A stretch of DNA of 64,000 bases. Source: Phycomyces nitens (lineage: Eukaryota > Mucoromycota > Mucoromycetes > Mucorales > Phycomycetaceae). Below the pieces are notes generated by a model, which worked only from the letters and a program-made list of their open reading frames with translations, did not search any database and was not told the DNA's origin. The translations under genes were made by a program, and so were the position numbers. The DNA lies in the NCBI GenBank assembly GCA_022702545.1, contig JAHRBC010000001.1, positions 5,084,001 to 5,148,000 on the forward strand, written 5' to 3'. This document shows, piece by piece, positions 46,718 through 58,943 of this stretch. Every line of letters starts with the position of its first letter. Position 1 is the stretch's first letter.

Positions 46718-46892
46718 TGGAAACTAAACTAATTCGTACAGGGACAAAGAGGAATCTATGTTTACAGTCTTACATGTGCGGACACCGAAATATAATGTGA
46801 CGTCCAATGCTCACTTATAACTCCGCCAGCGATCACAAAACAGCGAGTACTTTGGCGGTTGCTGTATTGCAAACCTTGAAATATAAGCAAGC
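46718..46892. promoter_or_regulatory. 175-bp bidirectional promoter with CCAAT box
   Basis: Lies between the start codons of the complex I subunit gene (minus) and NF-YB (plus). GACGTCCAATGC at 46800-46811 contains a CCAAT box (46804-46808), overlapping a TGACGT CRE-like core. A reverse CCAAT (CCATTGG, 46714-46720) overlaps the complex I start codon. CCAAT is the target of NF-Y/HAP, whose B subunit is encoded next door. Confidence 0.6.
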
Positions 46893-47604
46893 ATGTCGGG
46901 ATCAGCAAACCAATCGGGCGACGAGGTCGATATTGATCTTAAAGAACAAGATCGTTTCTTGCCGATTGCAAAGTAAACAGAGAACGATGAGCGCATCATG
47001 TAGATCTCAATAATTTTATCTAGTGTTGCACGCATCATGAAGAAAGCTTTACCCGACAACGCAAAGATTGCAAAGGACGCGAAGGAGTGTGTGCAAGAAT
47101 GCGTCTCAGAGTTCATCTCATTTATAACCAGCGAATATCCTTTTTTTAACAAGATAGCTTATGATAGATATACCTTTCTTTTATCTATCTTATCCCTAAC
47201 CTTTTTCACACAGCAAGCGACCGTTGCCAGCAGGAAAAAAGAAAGACAATCAACGGCGAAGATATCTTGTGGGCCATGCAGTCTCTTGGATTTGAAAACT
47301 ATGCAGAAGCATTAAAGATCTACCTTTCGAAATATCGTGAAGTAAGAAACCCTTGTAGCCTTCATTCTCTAATCTACCCGACATTAAATTCAATAGACTA
47401 CCAAGGCAGACAGACCCACTCCAGCCAAGGAGAAGGAAGACGGTCCAATCTATGCTCCTCAGCCTTCTGGAGAGCATGGTACCGAAAGCTATTACAATGG
47501 TAAGACTAGTACACTGATTATAAATCAAGCTGACCTGCCCATTCTATCTATATATTGGAATATCAGCCATTGCCCACCAGTATTTGGACCCTAACAAGAA
47601 CTAA
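46893..47604 (+). CDS. NF-YB / HAP3 CCAAT-binding subunit, with a U12-type AT-AC intron
   Basis: Five exons (46893-46972, 47024-47134, 47212-47341, 47397-47499, 47567-47604) give 153 residues. The histone-fold core is intact: [83 protein letters not shown] pairs with NF-YC, then NF-YA, to bind CCAAT boxes; in fungi this complex controls respiratory genes. The second intron (47135-47211) has AT-AC ends: ATATCCTTT donor, branch motif CCCTAAC, terminal AC. It must be spliced exactly there to give FITSEASDRC, so a U12-type spliceosome is implied. The C-terminal tail is unconserved. Confidence 0.96.
47135..47211 (+). other. U12-type AT-AC intron
   Basis: 77 nt. The 5' splice site ATATCCTTT equals the minor-spliceosome consensus. 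The branch motif TATCCCTAAC (47191-47200) puts the likely branch adenosine 12 nt from the 3' end. The 3' end is CACAC before AGCAAGC. No GT-AG pair here keeps the conserved NF-YB frame. Confidence 0.93.
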
Positions 47605-47729
47605 GCTTCATCATTCATTATAAACAATACAATACATGAATGTATGTATGTGTATATATTACTTGCTTAATAAAACCAAATATATATATATATGTATATG
47701 TATATATATATTGTAAAGTGTATTGCTTT

Positions 47730-48480
47730 TTAGACATGTTTGTCTGCTATTGGGTTTGCATGAATAGTCACACTTCGAATACGCACTTCTTGTATTGGAC
47801 GATTCTTTTCGTCTACTGGGACCTTTTCTATCGCATCTAGAGTAGTATCTGCACCATCAATAACCCTAGGTAGACCAATATAAGTACATTGCAACATACT
47901 CGTCAAACTTACTTTCCAAAGATTGTATACTTTGTATCCAAGTGAGGGTGCTTTCCGTATGTAATGAAGAATTGGGAACCATTTGTGTTTGGGCCCGAGT
48001 TGGCCATTGAGACAATACCGCGGGCATTGTGCTATTAACTAGTGTTAGACATCATGTCTTTATATTCTATGATTACCTTTAGCACTGATCGAATCTCGTC
48101 GTTAAACTTTTGTCCCCAGATCGAATTTCCTCCTTTTCCTGTGCCAGTGGGATCGCCCGTCTAGAAAGGTGTGTTTTTTTTTGGTCAACAGGAGAATATC
48201 CTTGATTGCTTAGAGAGTACCTGTAACATGAAGCCCTTTATGTTTCTGTGGAACAGGTTATTGTCATAGTATCCACTTGCACACAAGGCAAGAAAGTTCT
48301 GCAACAATGATTAATGGAATGTTTGATCGACAATCGTCATTCAATTTACTTCTGCTGTCTTTGGCACCGATTCGCAAAAGACTTCTATCTTTAGATCCCC
48401 GAGATCCGTATGTAATGTTACAGACTAAAACACGCCAAGTTTAGTGCCCATAATACTCGAGACATGGTAATTCCTACCAT
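47730..48480 (-). CDS. Cyclophilin PPIL3-like peptidyl-prolyl isomerase
   Basis: Six exons (48480-48478, 48424-48350, 48298-48221, 48160-48077, 48031-47913, 47865-47730) give 164 residues, close to human PPIL3 (161). Exon 1 codes only the initiator Met. [70 protein letters not shown] and [19 protein letters not shown] match PPIL3 very closely. The active-site Arg and Gln ([11 protein letters not shown]) and FFITY are kept, though the usual tryptophan for cyclosporin binding is His (KHPHLD). PPIL3 is a spliceosome-associated cyclophilin. The gene converges on NF-YB with 125 bp between stops. Confidence 0.95.
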
Positions 48481-48680
48481 TGTTGGTAAGAGATGGAACT
48501 TGTAAAGATCTTTCAACGCGGTTAAAGAAGACCATGGAGTACTACGAACAGTCACAGGAACTATAGTATTTGCTGGGTTCTATTGGAATTATCTTTTATT
48601 GTGAATGAAATCATATAGTATTATGAATGTTTATTGTATACTTTCAAAAAAGATTATATATTGTAACTGATTATTTCATC

Positions 48681-49774
48681 TCAAAAGGCCGAGTTCAAGA
48701 AGTCCAGTAAATGAGATCTGTTCTGATCTCTTTCTTTATCGTCAGCAGTCTTGTGAATCTTCAGTTTAAGCTAACATTTATGCGAAATTAAACACCACCG
48801 AGAAACAGGCAGGCAAAACCAAAAAGGTCTTTTTTTTTTAAATATACATATATATATACATGTATATATGTGTATATATATATATATCTCCTACCTTTTT
48901 GCCAGTAATTGCACTACGAGGGTTATCATCATCGTCACTCAAACTGCTTCTCTTCTTGCTCTTTCGCTTTATATGAGGTATATAGTTAAACAACCCACTC
49001 GAGCAATACACCACATCTTGACTAGCGTTTATAATGGTTACCTTTTTCTTGTCTTTCTTCTTGCTCTTGCTCTTGTCTTTACTTTTACTTTTTTTAGACT
49101 TTCTCTTGGATTCTCTCTCATCTAATGTCCGGTATAAGTATAGTTTTATTTTATTTTTATTTTATTTTATTTTTTAAAAAAAACTGCGCTTGTCTTTACC
49201 TTTATCAGATTCACTTTCACTTGTGCTGCTATCATAAGAGCTCACTGAACGACTTCTTGAATGTCGGCTATGAGAACCACGGGATCGGTGTCGTTCATCT
49301 CTGTGGTTTTGACGGGGAGATCTCGAGCGTGAACTAGATCTGCCTGTTGAATAATACACACGATTAAATGACGAGCCATGGCAAGTAATGCCAAGGCAAT
49401 TCAAGCCAATAATGAAGATAGACAAGGAATCATCGCCGACCCCCGTGTTGATAGGTTGGATTCAGAATAAGAAGTGATGAACACGCCATTGAAACAAAAA
49501 AGATTGTGTGAGGAGCAATTCTTGTCGAGCCCAAACCATCATCACATACCGCGAGAGCGCTGTTCAGAATAGCGATGAGAGCCTTGGTTTTTTACAGATC
49601 TGGATCGTCTACTATCATTAGATGGAGAAGAGTGTCGACGTCGTATGGGTGACCGACTACGATCTCTTCTGTAGCTGGAATCTCTTGAGCTTCGATCTGA
49701 CAAGGGTAAAAATAATTAAGGAATCTTTGTTTGATGACTGAGGTCTTTGAATCTACTTTACCTCTTTCTCCCAT
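48681..49774 (-). CDS. Arg/Ser-rich (SR-type) nuclear protein
   Basis: Six exons (49774-49762, 49696-49550, 49343-49200, 49121-49042, 48966-48895, 48770-48681) give 181 residues. No RRM is present. The N-terminal half is RS/RD-rich (RRDRSRSPIRRRHSS, SSSRSRSPRQNHRDERHRSR), the middle is a Lys/Ser run, and the C-terminus has a compact block ITGKKLKLKIHKTADDKERD and RSHLLDFLNSAF that looks like a conserved motif. The intron 49344-49549 (206 nt) is the longest in this gene and may be alternatively spliced. A role in pre-mRNA splicing is inferred from composition. The family is not recognised beyond this. Confidence 0.7.
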
Positions 49775-50739
49775 GATTTTCTTGTGTACAGCAATAACAG
49801 GGTAAAAGGCAGTCGATTGCTTCCATTACTCAAGATGTTACAAACACCATCACAGTCACAAGGTCTTTATTTGTTGGAAATGCTATATATTTTCACCAAA
49901 TATTAATTATACTGATCATATTCTTAAATGTCTGTAAATAAGCTCTAGTCAATGCAGATGAGCCATATTCCCCATAAAAGACATCTTTACTTGAATACAC
50001 AATTGATTCTATTAATCATAAAAAAAAGGTTATTTTCTCTGAGTGGGTTCCAAACCTCTTTTTGATCAATGAACAGCAGGTTATAACACTGTAATAAAAA
50101 AAAAGGCGCAAGAGAATAGGATACCAAAGAGATATAATGAAACGAATACTACGGCAGCAAAATATAAAGCCACCTTTTTCACTGCATACATGATAATCCT
50201 CCTGCCTCCTACAACTTGTCCTACACTCGGAACCAGATACCATAAAACACATCAAAGCCTTAAGCCTGGAAACGCTTAGAGGTCCAAACGTTTACTCGAT
50301 AGCTTAATAGCAAATTAAATGTCTGTGTGTGTGTTCTTAATTTAATTGGGATATATGAAGATTTATTGGAAGACTATTTATTATCTATTTGTGCCAAGTA
50401 GTAGTATAAATAGAAACAGTAGATTACTGCATTGGTCAATGTAGACTTTAGATCCAAACCATCTTTAGAGTTTTGTTATCATAGGTAGGAATGATGAAAA
50501 TAAGTCTTTATGGCAAAAATAGGACTTGGTCACAATAATCGATACACATTTCTGCCAAGAATAAATGAATGAAAAAGGCTTTAAAGATGTTGCCTTGTCG
50601 ATTGATCGCTTGTTTGATTAAAAGTACTAGAGACAATTCATGTACGATCAAAAAGAGGAATGATGAATTGCAATTTGGTTATTACTGGCATACCAAATAT
50701 TACATATTTTAAATGATGTTATTAAACGCACGAGTGTAT
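49775..50739. other. Intergenic AT-rich region
   Basis: Nearly 1 kb between the SR-type gene start and the P450 stop. Short ORFs have biased AT-driven composition. No gene or RNA seen. Confidence 0.5.
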
Positions 50740-52853
50740 TTATAGGGAAGCGTAGAAAGGGCTATTGACTCTCTTGGCAAATCTCACTTTATAGTCTTGT
50801 GGGCTAAACACAATTCCTGAAGTCTTGAGATTGTCCAAATCAACAAACTCTGGCTTTCCGTTCTTATCCAACGATGGCTCAATAGTGCATTGGGATAGCA
50901 ATCGCACGCACATGTTAAATATCATCATCTCAGCCTATTATACAACAATTAGTATCTCTATACGCCAATACATGTCCTAATAATAATAATAATAATAATA
51001 ATCTTACCAAATGAATTCCAGGGCAGATTCGTCTTGTACAAGAGTAGTAATCAAGCCGTTAATAGTTGCATATATCTTTATGTGATATACCTTACCTTCC
51101 CCACCCAAAGGCATACATATCGCGCTCTTGTATGCTTCCACTCGAAGACGCAGTCCAAGACTTTGTCATATTTAAAAATCTCTCTGGAATAAACTTCTCG
51201 GGATCCTCGTATATACTTGAATTCATATGCATAGCATACATGCTGCTAATCAGCACTGTATTTTTGGGAATATGATATCCCAGAATGTTTACTAGATATA
51301 CATATAAAAAAAAAGGTTTGGCATACGAGAAATCCTTTGACACTAGTCTTCTTACCATCATTTGCTGTATAGTGAGGAATGCCAAAGTTTGTAACGCACC
51401 GGAAACGAATATTTTCTCGCAAGACGGCCACTGTGTATGGGAACTCATCTCTGGCTGAAAATGAAGGAAGGGTACCATTCTTTGTAATAAAGGCATCCAC
51501 CTCTTCAAAGATTTTCTTTTGGACATCTGGGAACTGTGGCAATATAGCAAAAAGCCACAATAATGACATTGAAGTGGTATCTCCTCCTGCACCAAATACA
51601 TCATCTAAAGAACCATGTCTTATAAGTCCAGTACATTGTATTGAAATCAGACTTACTCAATAGAATTGTCAGATCCATTTCATCAAGATCATGTTCCTCC
51701 TTGATTGAGTAGGCAACTTTGGTGAGGCAATTGGCATCTCCATCATTAGCAGTACGGATCAAGTCTTTGAGCAATGTATCTCTTTCGTTGACAACATCTT
51801 CCATTGCCTTTTTTCGGCTTGAAATACGATCAATCCAGGCTAAACTTGGGAAAAAGGCACCGATATCGCCTGCTGCACCAGCATACAAGATGCTCTTTTC
51901 TGTAATGTAGATAAGGCTTCTTGTGGTTGGATCATCAATAGATGTTACATCTTTTCCAAACACTGCTTTCAAGACAGTTCCATAGGTAGCCATCTTCATG
52001 TAGGCTTCAGGGAAAATGGCTCCTTCTTTCTCTGTGTCTTGTCTCACCAGTTTGATGGTGGTGTCGATCATTGCCTCTATGACTCCTTCAAACTGATGGA
52101 CGTGCTTTGGAGACAGGATCGAAAGGGCTTTTATATATGCATTCAATGATTAGTACCTTTGTTTTAGTTGATAATAGGCGTGTATACCAGCAGATCTTGT
52201 GCTCTTCCATTTCTTCCCTGGGTTGTTGAATATGATGCCTCTGTAGAATAGGAAAAGGTTGATATCTGGTGGCGATAAGAATGATGCTTACTTTCCACCC
52301 TTGCTGTACATCCAGTAGGCATAGCTGTGCTTGTGTCGATCAGATGTGTTTATTCCATTTTTAACAAACAGTTCGTGTGCCAAATAAGGGTCACTTATAA
52401 GGATCCATGGCTGAGCACCCATATTGAGACGTATTATTGGACCTGTTGACCACCAATATTGTTTAATAATAGACCTCTAACGCACAAACATCCTCAAAAA
52501 TATTCAAAATATTCAAAATACCAAGCTCTTGGTGCCATTTTCTTATTTTAATACTTGGTGTGCTCCCGAGTGATAGTATATGACCTAACGTCAAGTAATT
52601 GTTTGGGTTTAGTATGACAGAGATGTCTATTCTTTGCTTGGATAAATACCATACCAAAAAATGGATATTTTCCTGATGGAGAAGGGATTTCCTTGTATCC
52701 TTCAAGCTTCAAACGTTCGATTTCCTTTTGGTCTTGACTGGTGCTTGAAAGTAAGCCAAAGACAAGTTTGGCAGCCACACCTATGGCTATTGCGCCTACG
52801 ACAGGAAGGTAGTAGTCTTTCCTTTCAAGAATCTCAAGCCACTTTTGATCCAT
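50740..52853 (-). CDS. Cytochrome P450 monooxygenase
   Basis: Nine exons (52853-52655, 52584-52522, 52442-52292, 52240-52188, 52127-51657, 51604-51356, 51291-51096, 51032-51008, 50934-50740) give 533 residues. An N-terminal membrane anchor (LPVVGAIAIGVAAKLVFGLL) places it at the ER. The I-helix motif AGGDTTS, ExxR (ENIR), the PERF-like motif PERFLN and the haem-binding loop FGWGRRICPG with its cysteine ligand, split over two introns, are all present, so the enzyme should be active with a reductase partner. Substrate and CYP family cannot be told from sequence. No biosynthetic cluster genes surround it. Confidence 0.94.
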
Positions 52854-55800
52854 GGTGTATTAAAGAGAGGAGAAAGAAGGCTGGCAAATTTCTACGCAGT
52901 TATTAATTTTTAACTGGATTTAAATGCATAGAAACCTGTAACCCTGAGCCTGTGAGTCGTGAAACATATAAAATATAAACAATACATAACTCTTATACAC
53001 AATATATATATAGACTCTACCTCAGACCTTATTTTAAGCATATAGTTTATCAAGAGTACTGCATGAATAATTTATGATCATCAGCACAACGTGTAGGTCA
53101 CAGATATATATCACCATTGTAGAATCCAAGAACGAACATATGGTTACTCAGATTAAATTCAGTACCAGTGCTATCTGGAGATACAAAACATAAGCCATAT
53201 TTTGATTGCATTGGATATTGTATAGGTGTCTTTGGTTTCCCACAGGATCAATAGAGAGCACAAACTTACATATGGAGATGTATAGACATCTTTATCAGCT
53301 GTATTTCGGTATATAAATTTTTTTACGATGCTTGTGTGTGACTAATTAGATATCTCTTGACACAAAGCAATGAGCCAATTTATAAAGAAGTAAATCATAC
53401 AACGATCGTTTTATAATATTCGATAAATGACTCACTAAATTGGATTCTATAGTTCTTTAGTGGAACCGACTTGGCATTGTTACTTTTAGATAATGTTATG
53501 TATCTGTGGCTAAACCTTCAAAGTTCATATAATTCCTGATAAACAATCAAGCACAAGACAAGTATATTTTTTATTTTTATCAATGTCATTATATAAAGTT
53601 AGATCACTATACAAGACTAGCACCAGATATAACACCAACGTTATTTGTACCAATAAGGTATCTTCAGTGCCCACTACGGTTCATAATGGGGCTTATGTGG
53701 GTACCCATCAGATTAGCCATTCAAATATATACACATATACAGGTAGATACACTGCATAATTTGGGTATTCTTGCTCAATGATCTATCATTCTCAAGCAAC
53801 TTTGAATCTTTTTTTTTAAAAAAAAATACTTTGAGTATTTGTACAATTAAAAAGAGTATATCAAACACAGGCATATATATTTACACCCATTTATCAATAC
53901 GGTGCATTGCTCCTTGCGTCTTTACAGTATAGGCACCGTGTTTATTATATACATGTTAATTATAAACTATTTGCTTTTTGCCCATTTCATTCTGAATATC
54001 TTACGATGCATTCAGACTTGGATACCAGCCTTTTTACATACATTTTTTTCAAAATACAAACTGTACGTTGGATAACTATAATATTAGTTAATGCATCCCA
54101 TGGCTTTATTTTTTAATAAAATAGCTTTTTAAAAAGGACTTGGTGCTTTAAATAGGCTAGTAAGATATTACATGGCGGGGAACATAATTTTCATGAAATT
54201 GAAACAGACTAAAGGGTTATTGTCGGAAGTTTAAAAAGACGAGCGACGCGTTTGTGACTTTGTATTTTTGTACCTGATTAACTTGCATTAATCCACCAAA
54301 GTAGAATTCGGATCGTAAGAACGATATCCCGGAAGATAGAGTATTTTATGTGGACTGTTTCTTGGGTTTATGACTGTATTTTTGGCTCAAAAGACAGTCA
54401 TTTATTAAGCTGTTGAGAACTCTAGCCATATCTTTGAGGTCTATCCAAAGTTCTTTTATGAATGCAATTGGATCCAGAGATATTAGACTAGGGAAAAATG
54501 ACGCCCTCGCCTTTGATCCAATTATATAAGTTTCTGTATACTAATATCTATAATTTTCTTGACAATTCTGGAAATATTGCCCAGATAATATAAGATATTG
54601 ATGTAAAGAAGTTTATCACAAGAAAATATACTTGCCATCACCATTTAATGGCAAAGAATAATTCTTTATGCTTTTTTCTTTTTATAAAATATCTATTTCT
54701 TACAGATCATATTATGACATCATTAACGTTTGATTGCTATACATATTGAGCATGATATTTTCCGGTATCTCGGATTTTAAGTAGCAGTTTTTACTTGAGG
54801 AGTTTTATCAAACGAAATTGAAACAAATTCTAAAAGTCGATGGTTAAAGCTAAATGCACATGTCATATATATATTATATATATATTTAAAAAAAAATGTA
54901 AAAAGTCTAATGCTCTAACAAAAATAAGGATGCTTACAGGAGAGGATTTCCGAAAGATTTGGATGGTTTTAATTGCAAAACCAAATTGATTAGATTTATA
55001 TCGGAACCACCTTGATCCGTCATATGTGTTTGCTTTGTAAATAATGATAATAAAAATCAACAGCAATTTTGACTTTTAATATCCAAGGATTCCATTGAGG
55101 GTATAATGGCATTAAGATCAATAACTATAAAAAAAAGTTTAACAACTATCATATAAGTCTGGCTGTATTTATTAACAGACTTGCTAATCTAGAATACCAG
55201 CAAGGAGTGTTTGCAAAGGACAGAAACGTTTATTGTTTTTGATTTTGTGGTTATTTGCAATAAAACATAATATTCTCTAGTCGTTCCAACTTGGATTATA
55301 TATATAAAAATAATAATTGACACTGGTCTTTTAGACACATGAGATAAATAGACTAGACCGGCATCTTTTATTGGAGCTTTGATAGCTTCGATAGCTTGGA
55401 AACTGTGATGATATTATATTTGAATGAAACCAAGTCAAAGTGATGAGCACTTTTGATTTTCTTCGTTTATAAATACAGTCGGATTAAGTTTTGCTTCAAT
55501 CTTATTTCCATATATGGAAACCAGGAAGCAAAACGAGAAGAAGATTTTATGATCTCAAACCCTAAATTGGCTTTGAACTAATGACTAGTAGTGCTTTTAT
55601 ATTATACGTGTGTGTGTGTGTTAATTAACGATCTTCTCCTAAATACTGTACTACAGACAAAATCACTAAAGGATATTAAGGAAGAGTTTGCAAAGGTAAT
55701 GTTTGTAAAATACCAGTAAGTTTCTTGTCTTTCAAAGGAGCTTGGATCCACAAGATAATTGATTGGTTTCACTAGAATATATGCATCATTAGAAATATCC

Positions 55801-56456
55801 AAATATGAACTCGGTTTATTGCTCTAATATCAAGACAACACCATGAAAAGAGCCCCAGGAAATAGGGTATCGGTATGCTTGGGCTGAAATATCAAATGAA
55901 ACCTCAATTATATGCAACTTATTGGCTACTGTGTACATAAAGTTTATTAATTGCTTTTTTATTTAGCACCTTGGACTCACGGACACACCAAGACCTCAAG
56001 AGTTCTTTTGTATTTTTGACTTTAGAAAGAGTACAGTTTACGCGTTAGTAACATGGTTGCTCTGCATTGATCGTACTACTAATCCAGAAAGATGCTCTTT
56101 TGCTTATATCTACAGCCAATGTTTCTCTTTCTTTATATCATGCTCTATAACTTTCTCAAATTCTCATTATAATTTGTCCCACAGTTGAAATATTGTGTTG
56201 TACCACACATCCCTGTAACAAGAAATGAAAGTGCACGTTTTGAAATGCTTCATATTTAACGATTTTTAATACATAATGCAAAAATAATTGGCTCTTAATT
56301 AAAGAGGACAAGTCAAATTATAAACTGCTTTATCTTACGTTGAAACCATGGTACAACGCCATAAACCAGGTCCGCCAGATGAGAATCGGCTATAAAACCA
56401 AGTGAATCGACAACATTTGTAGATTTGTATCTTTTTTCTTCATTGAATCTTCCAAT
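52854..56456. other. Large AT-rich gene-free region
   Basis: About 3.6 kb with stops throughout. A poly-T/poly-A palindrome lies at 53808-53826, a TG microsatellite at 55607-55620 and scattered A-runs. I looked for tRNA B boxes, inverted repeats and conserved peptides and found none I can support. The TATAAAA at 56391 lies 66 bp before the next start codon. Confidence 0.5.
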
Positions 56457-58243
56457 ATGCGGTTCTCCTTTATTCTCGCTAGCATTGCTGCTTGTGTAGC
56501 AGTAGAAGCTCTCCCGCTAAGCTCGATTTATCGTGAAGGCATTACCAAAAATACTCTTAGTCGCAGACAGACTTCGGGATTGAAAGGCAAATTCTTGCAT
56601 ATTACGGGTAGGCAATATATTCAGTTCTTATCATCATTTTACATTTAATTCTTCAACATATTTAAAACTAACACATATATCATAACAGACATCCACCTTG
56701 ACGCATACTACTTGGAAAAATCCGATCCTTCTAATTTATGCCATCGCAAAAGCAAAACTAATTCGAATAACGTGTCGGGCAAATTTGGTGCGCTTGGTAC
56801 TGACTGCGATTCTCCAACATCTTTAGTAAGTAAACAAATGACTGTTTGGGGGGTATCTTTAAGCTAACTGTATCATAGGTCCAAGCTTCATTTGATTTTA
56901 TGAAGCAGTCCCTAAGTGATGTGGACTTTATCATCTATACTGGAGACACTGCACGCCATGTATGTATTTGTTTGATTTTTGATTTTGATTTTGATTTTTA
57001 GAGATATTAATGCTATGTTTTTTTTTTTTACTTATTTAGGACAGAGACGATGCACTGCCAATCACAGATAAAGACATCTTGGCAGAGCATACTGCTGTAA
57101 CAAACTACTTTAAAGAAACATATAATATTCCGTCAATTCCATTCGTAAGTAGGATTCTAAATACCAAAATATCACTGACTTTGTTTTTTTTTCTCAGATT
57201 CCTACCATTGGAAACAATGATGGTTTTAACCATAATGATGTCGTTGAAGATGACCCAATCTTCAAATCGCTCAAGACCATTTGGGCTCCATTTGACTTGA
57301 ACTTGGGGGATGATTTTAGCAAGGGTGGATACTTTGTACAAGATATAATACCCGGAAAGTTACAGGCCATGAGCTTAAACACAATGTACTTTTTCTCAAA
57401 AAACTCTGAAGCAAAAAACTGCAACACTGCCGGAAAGACTGGTACATTGCAAATCGCATGGATGAAAAAGGTCTTGAATGCTGCACGGTCAAACAAAATC
57501 AGCGTCTATGTCGTGTAAGTTGGCAATAAAATGCTAGTTTGAAGCGCACTAATATTTTTTTATTGTAATGCTACTATTTAAATAGTGGCCATGTTCCACC
57601 TAATGATGATGATGGATCTGAACTTTACAAGTCTTCCTGCTATGATATATATATTGCCTTGCTAGGCTCTTATAGCGATGTGATTGTCGGTCATTTCACA
57701 GGCCACACCAACTGTAAGTCTTGTATCTGAACACTCTAGATATCATACTTAACCATTTCCTGTTTATAGCTGACATGTTGACTGCCATTGTCAAGGATGG
57801 ATCTAGCTATTCGGCTCTTTCGGCTGTGAGTGTTGATAGTGAGCTCACTTCATCATCAATGATCAATGCAAATGTTGCAACTGTCCTGTTCAATTCTCCA
57901 TCAATCATTCCCGTACACAATCCAGCCATGCGTGTCTATAACTATGAAACAGGAGACTCAGAGTAAGTACCATGGATAATGTAGTGTGGATGGCTATTAA
58001 TGTACTCTAATTGTTTTTTTTAGAAACAAGTTTGGCACAATAACAGACTGGGTTCAGTACTATGCTGATCTTGAAGAAGCCAATTCAAATGGAAACATTG
58101 AGTACAAGGTCGAGTACCAGGCTTCTGAACTATTTGGCATCCAAAGCTATAATGGAGCTGGCGTATCAAAGGCGTTTACAACCCTGGCAAAAGACAAGGC
58201 TGTACGCAAGAGATACATGTCATATGTATCTGTCAGCTCTTAA
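56457..58243 (+). CDS. Secreted calcineurin-like phosphoesterase, endopolyphosphatase (Ppn1)-like
   Basis: Eight exons (56457-56607, 56689-56825, 56879-56959, 57040-57144, 57198-57514, 57586-57713, 57770-57962, 58024-58243) give 443 residues after a signal peptide (MRFSFILASIAACVAVEALP). Metal-binding motifs of the binuclear phosphoesterase fold are in order: FLHITDIHLD, IIYTGDTARH, TIGNNDGF, VVGHVPP and VGHFTGHTN. The block CHRKSK...GKFGALGTDCDSP fits endopolyphosphatases and acid sphingomyelinase relatives. The likely site of action is vacuole lumen or outside the cell, cleaving polyphosphate or a phosphodiester; the substrate is uncertain. Yeast Ppn1 is larger and membrane-anchored; this one lacks the C-terminal extension. 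Confidence 0.85.
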
Positions 58244-58943
58244 CGCAGGCGTTTAACAACCTTACAGCTTACATGATTGCCATTATTATTTCTAAATGTA
58301 TTAATTGAATAAAATTACAATATATTACCAGTATTATTGATATTCTTAGTTGGAATATTGATTATGAAGAAAAATGCAAAACTAATGAGATAAAAGATAA
58401 TTATCAAGAACACTGTTAAAGACTATTGTGCATATAAAAAGGTGAGATCCTGGGTACATGTAGAGTATGATTTCAGTGAGGGCCTATACTTGATAAATTA
58501 AATTGGACATGTTTAATTTCAAACCCGTTTTTCTCTTAAAGTGCAAGTCGACTAATCAAAACTATAGCATGTATCCAATATATTTTATATGCTTTTGTTG
58601 CATATCATTTGTGTGGGTCTCGGAAGAGTTTTTAACAAATCTCAAGAGATAATAATCATCCAAGATATATCAATTAGAGATATCTTGATGTGATATGGTT
58701 GTGAGCCCTGCTAATCATCTTGATATATGCTTCCAGTGGATCTGTTTTTCTTCTAGTTGGTATCGAGCATATATATAGGCCAGAACTGCTGATAACAAAA
58801 ATAGTGTTATTTTATATATTATACATATATTCATTCACCATGGTAATAGGAGGATCTTTATTACTTTTGTATCTTTGTATTGTCCCTCTTAAACCACATT
58901 ATAAAGTACAATGGTGAATAAGTTGATCCGATATTTGTACCTT
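58244..58943. other. Intergenic between converging genes
   Basis: AT-rich 3' flanks. A GATATATC-centred short palindrome cluster lies near 58660-58695. No gene is recognised. Confidence 0.5.

Noticed and set aside
53808..53826. Poly-T/poly-A palindrome as a terminator
   Set aside because: No gene nearby ends there. It is typical low-complexity AT DNA.
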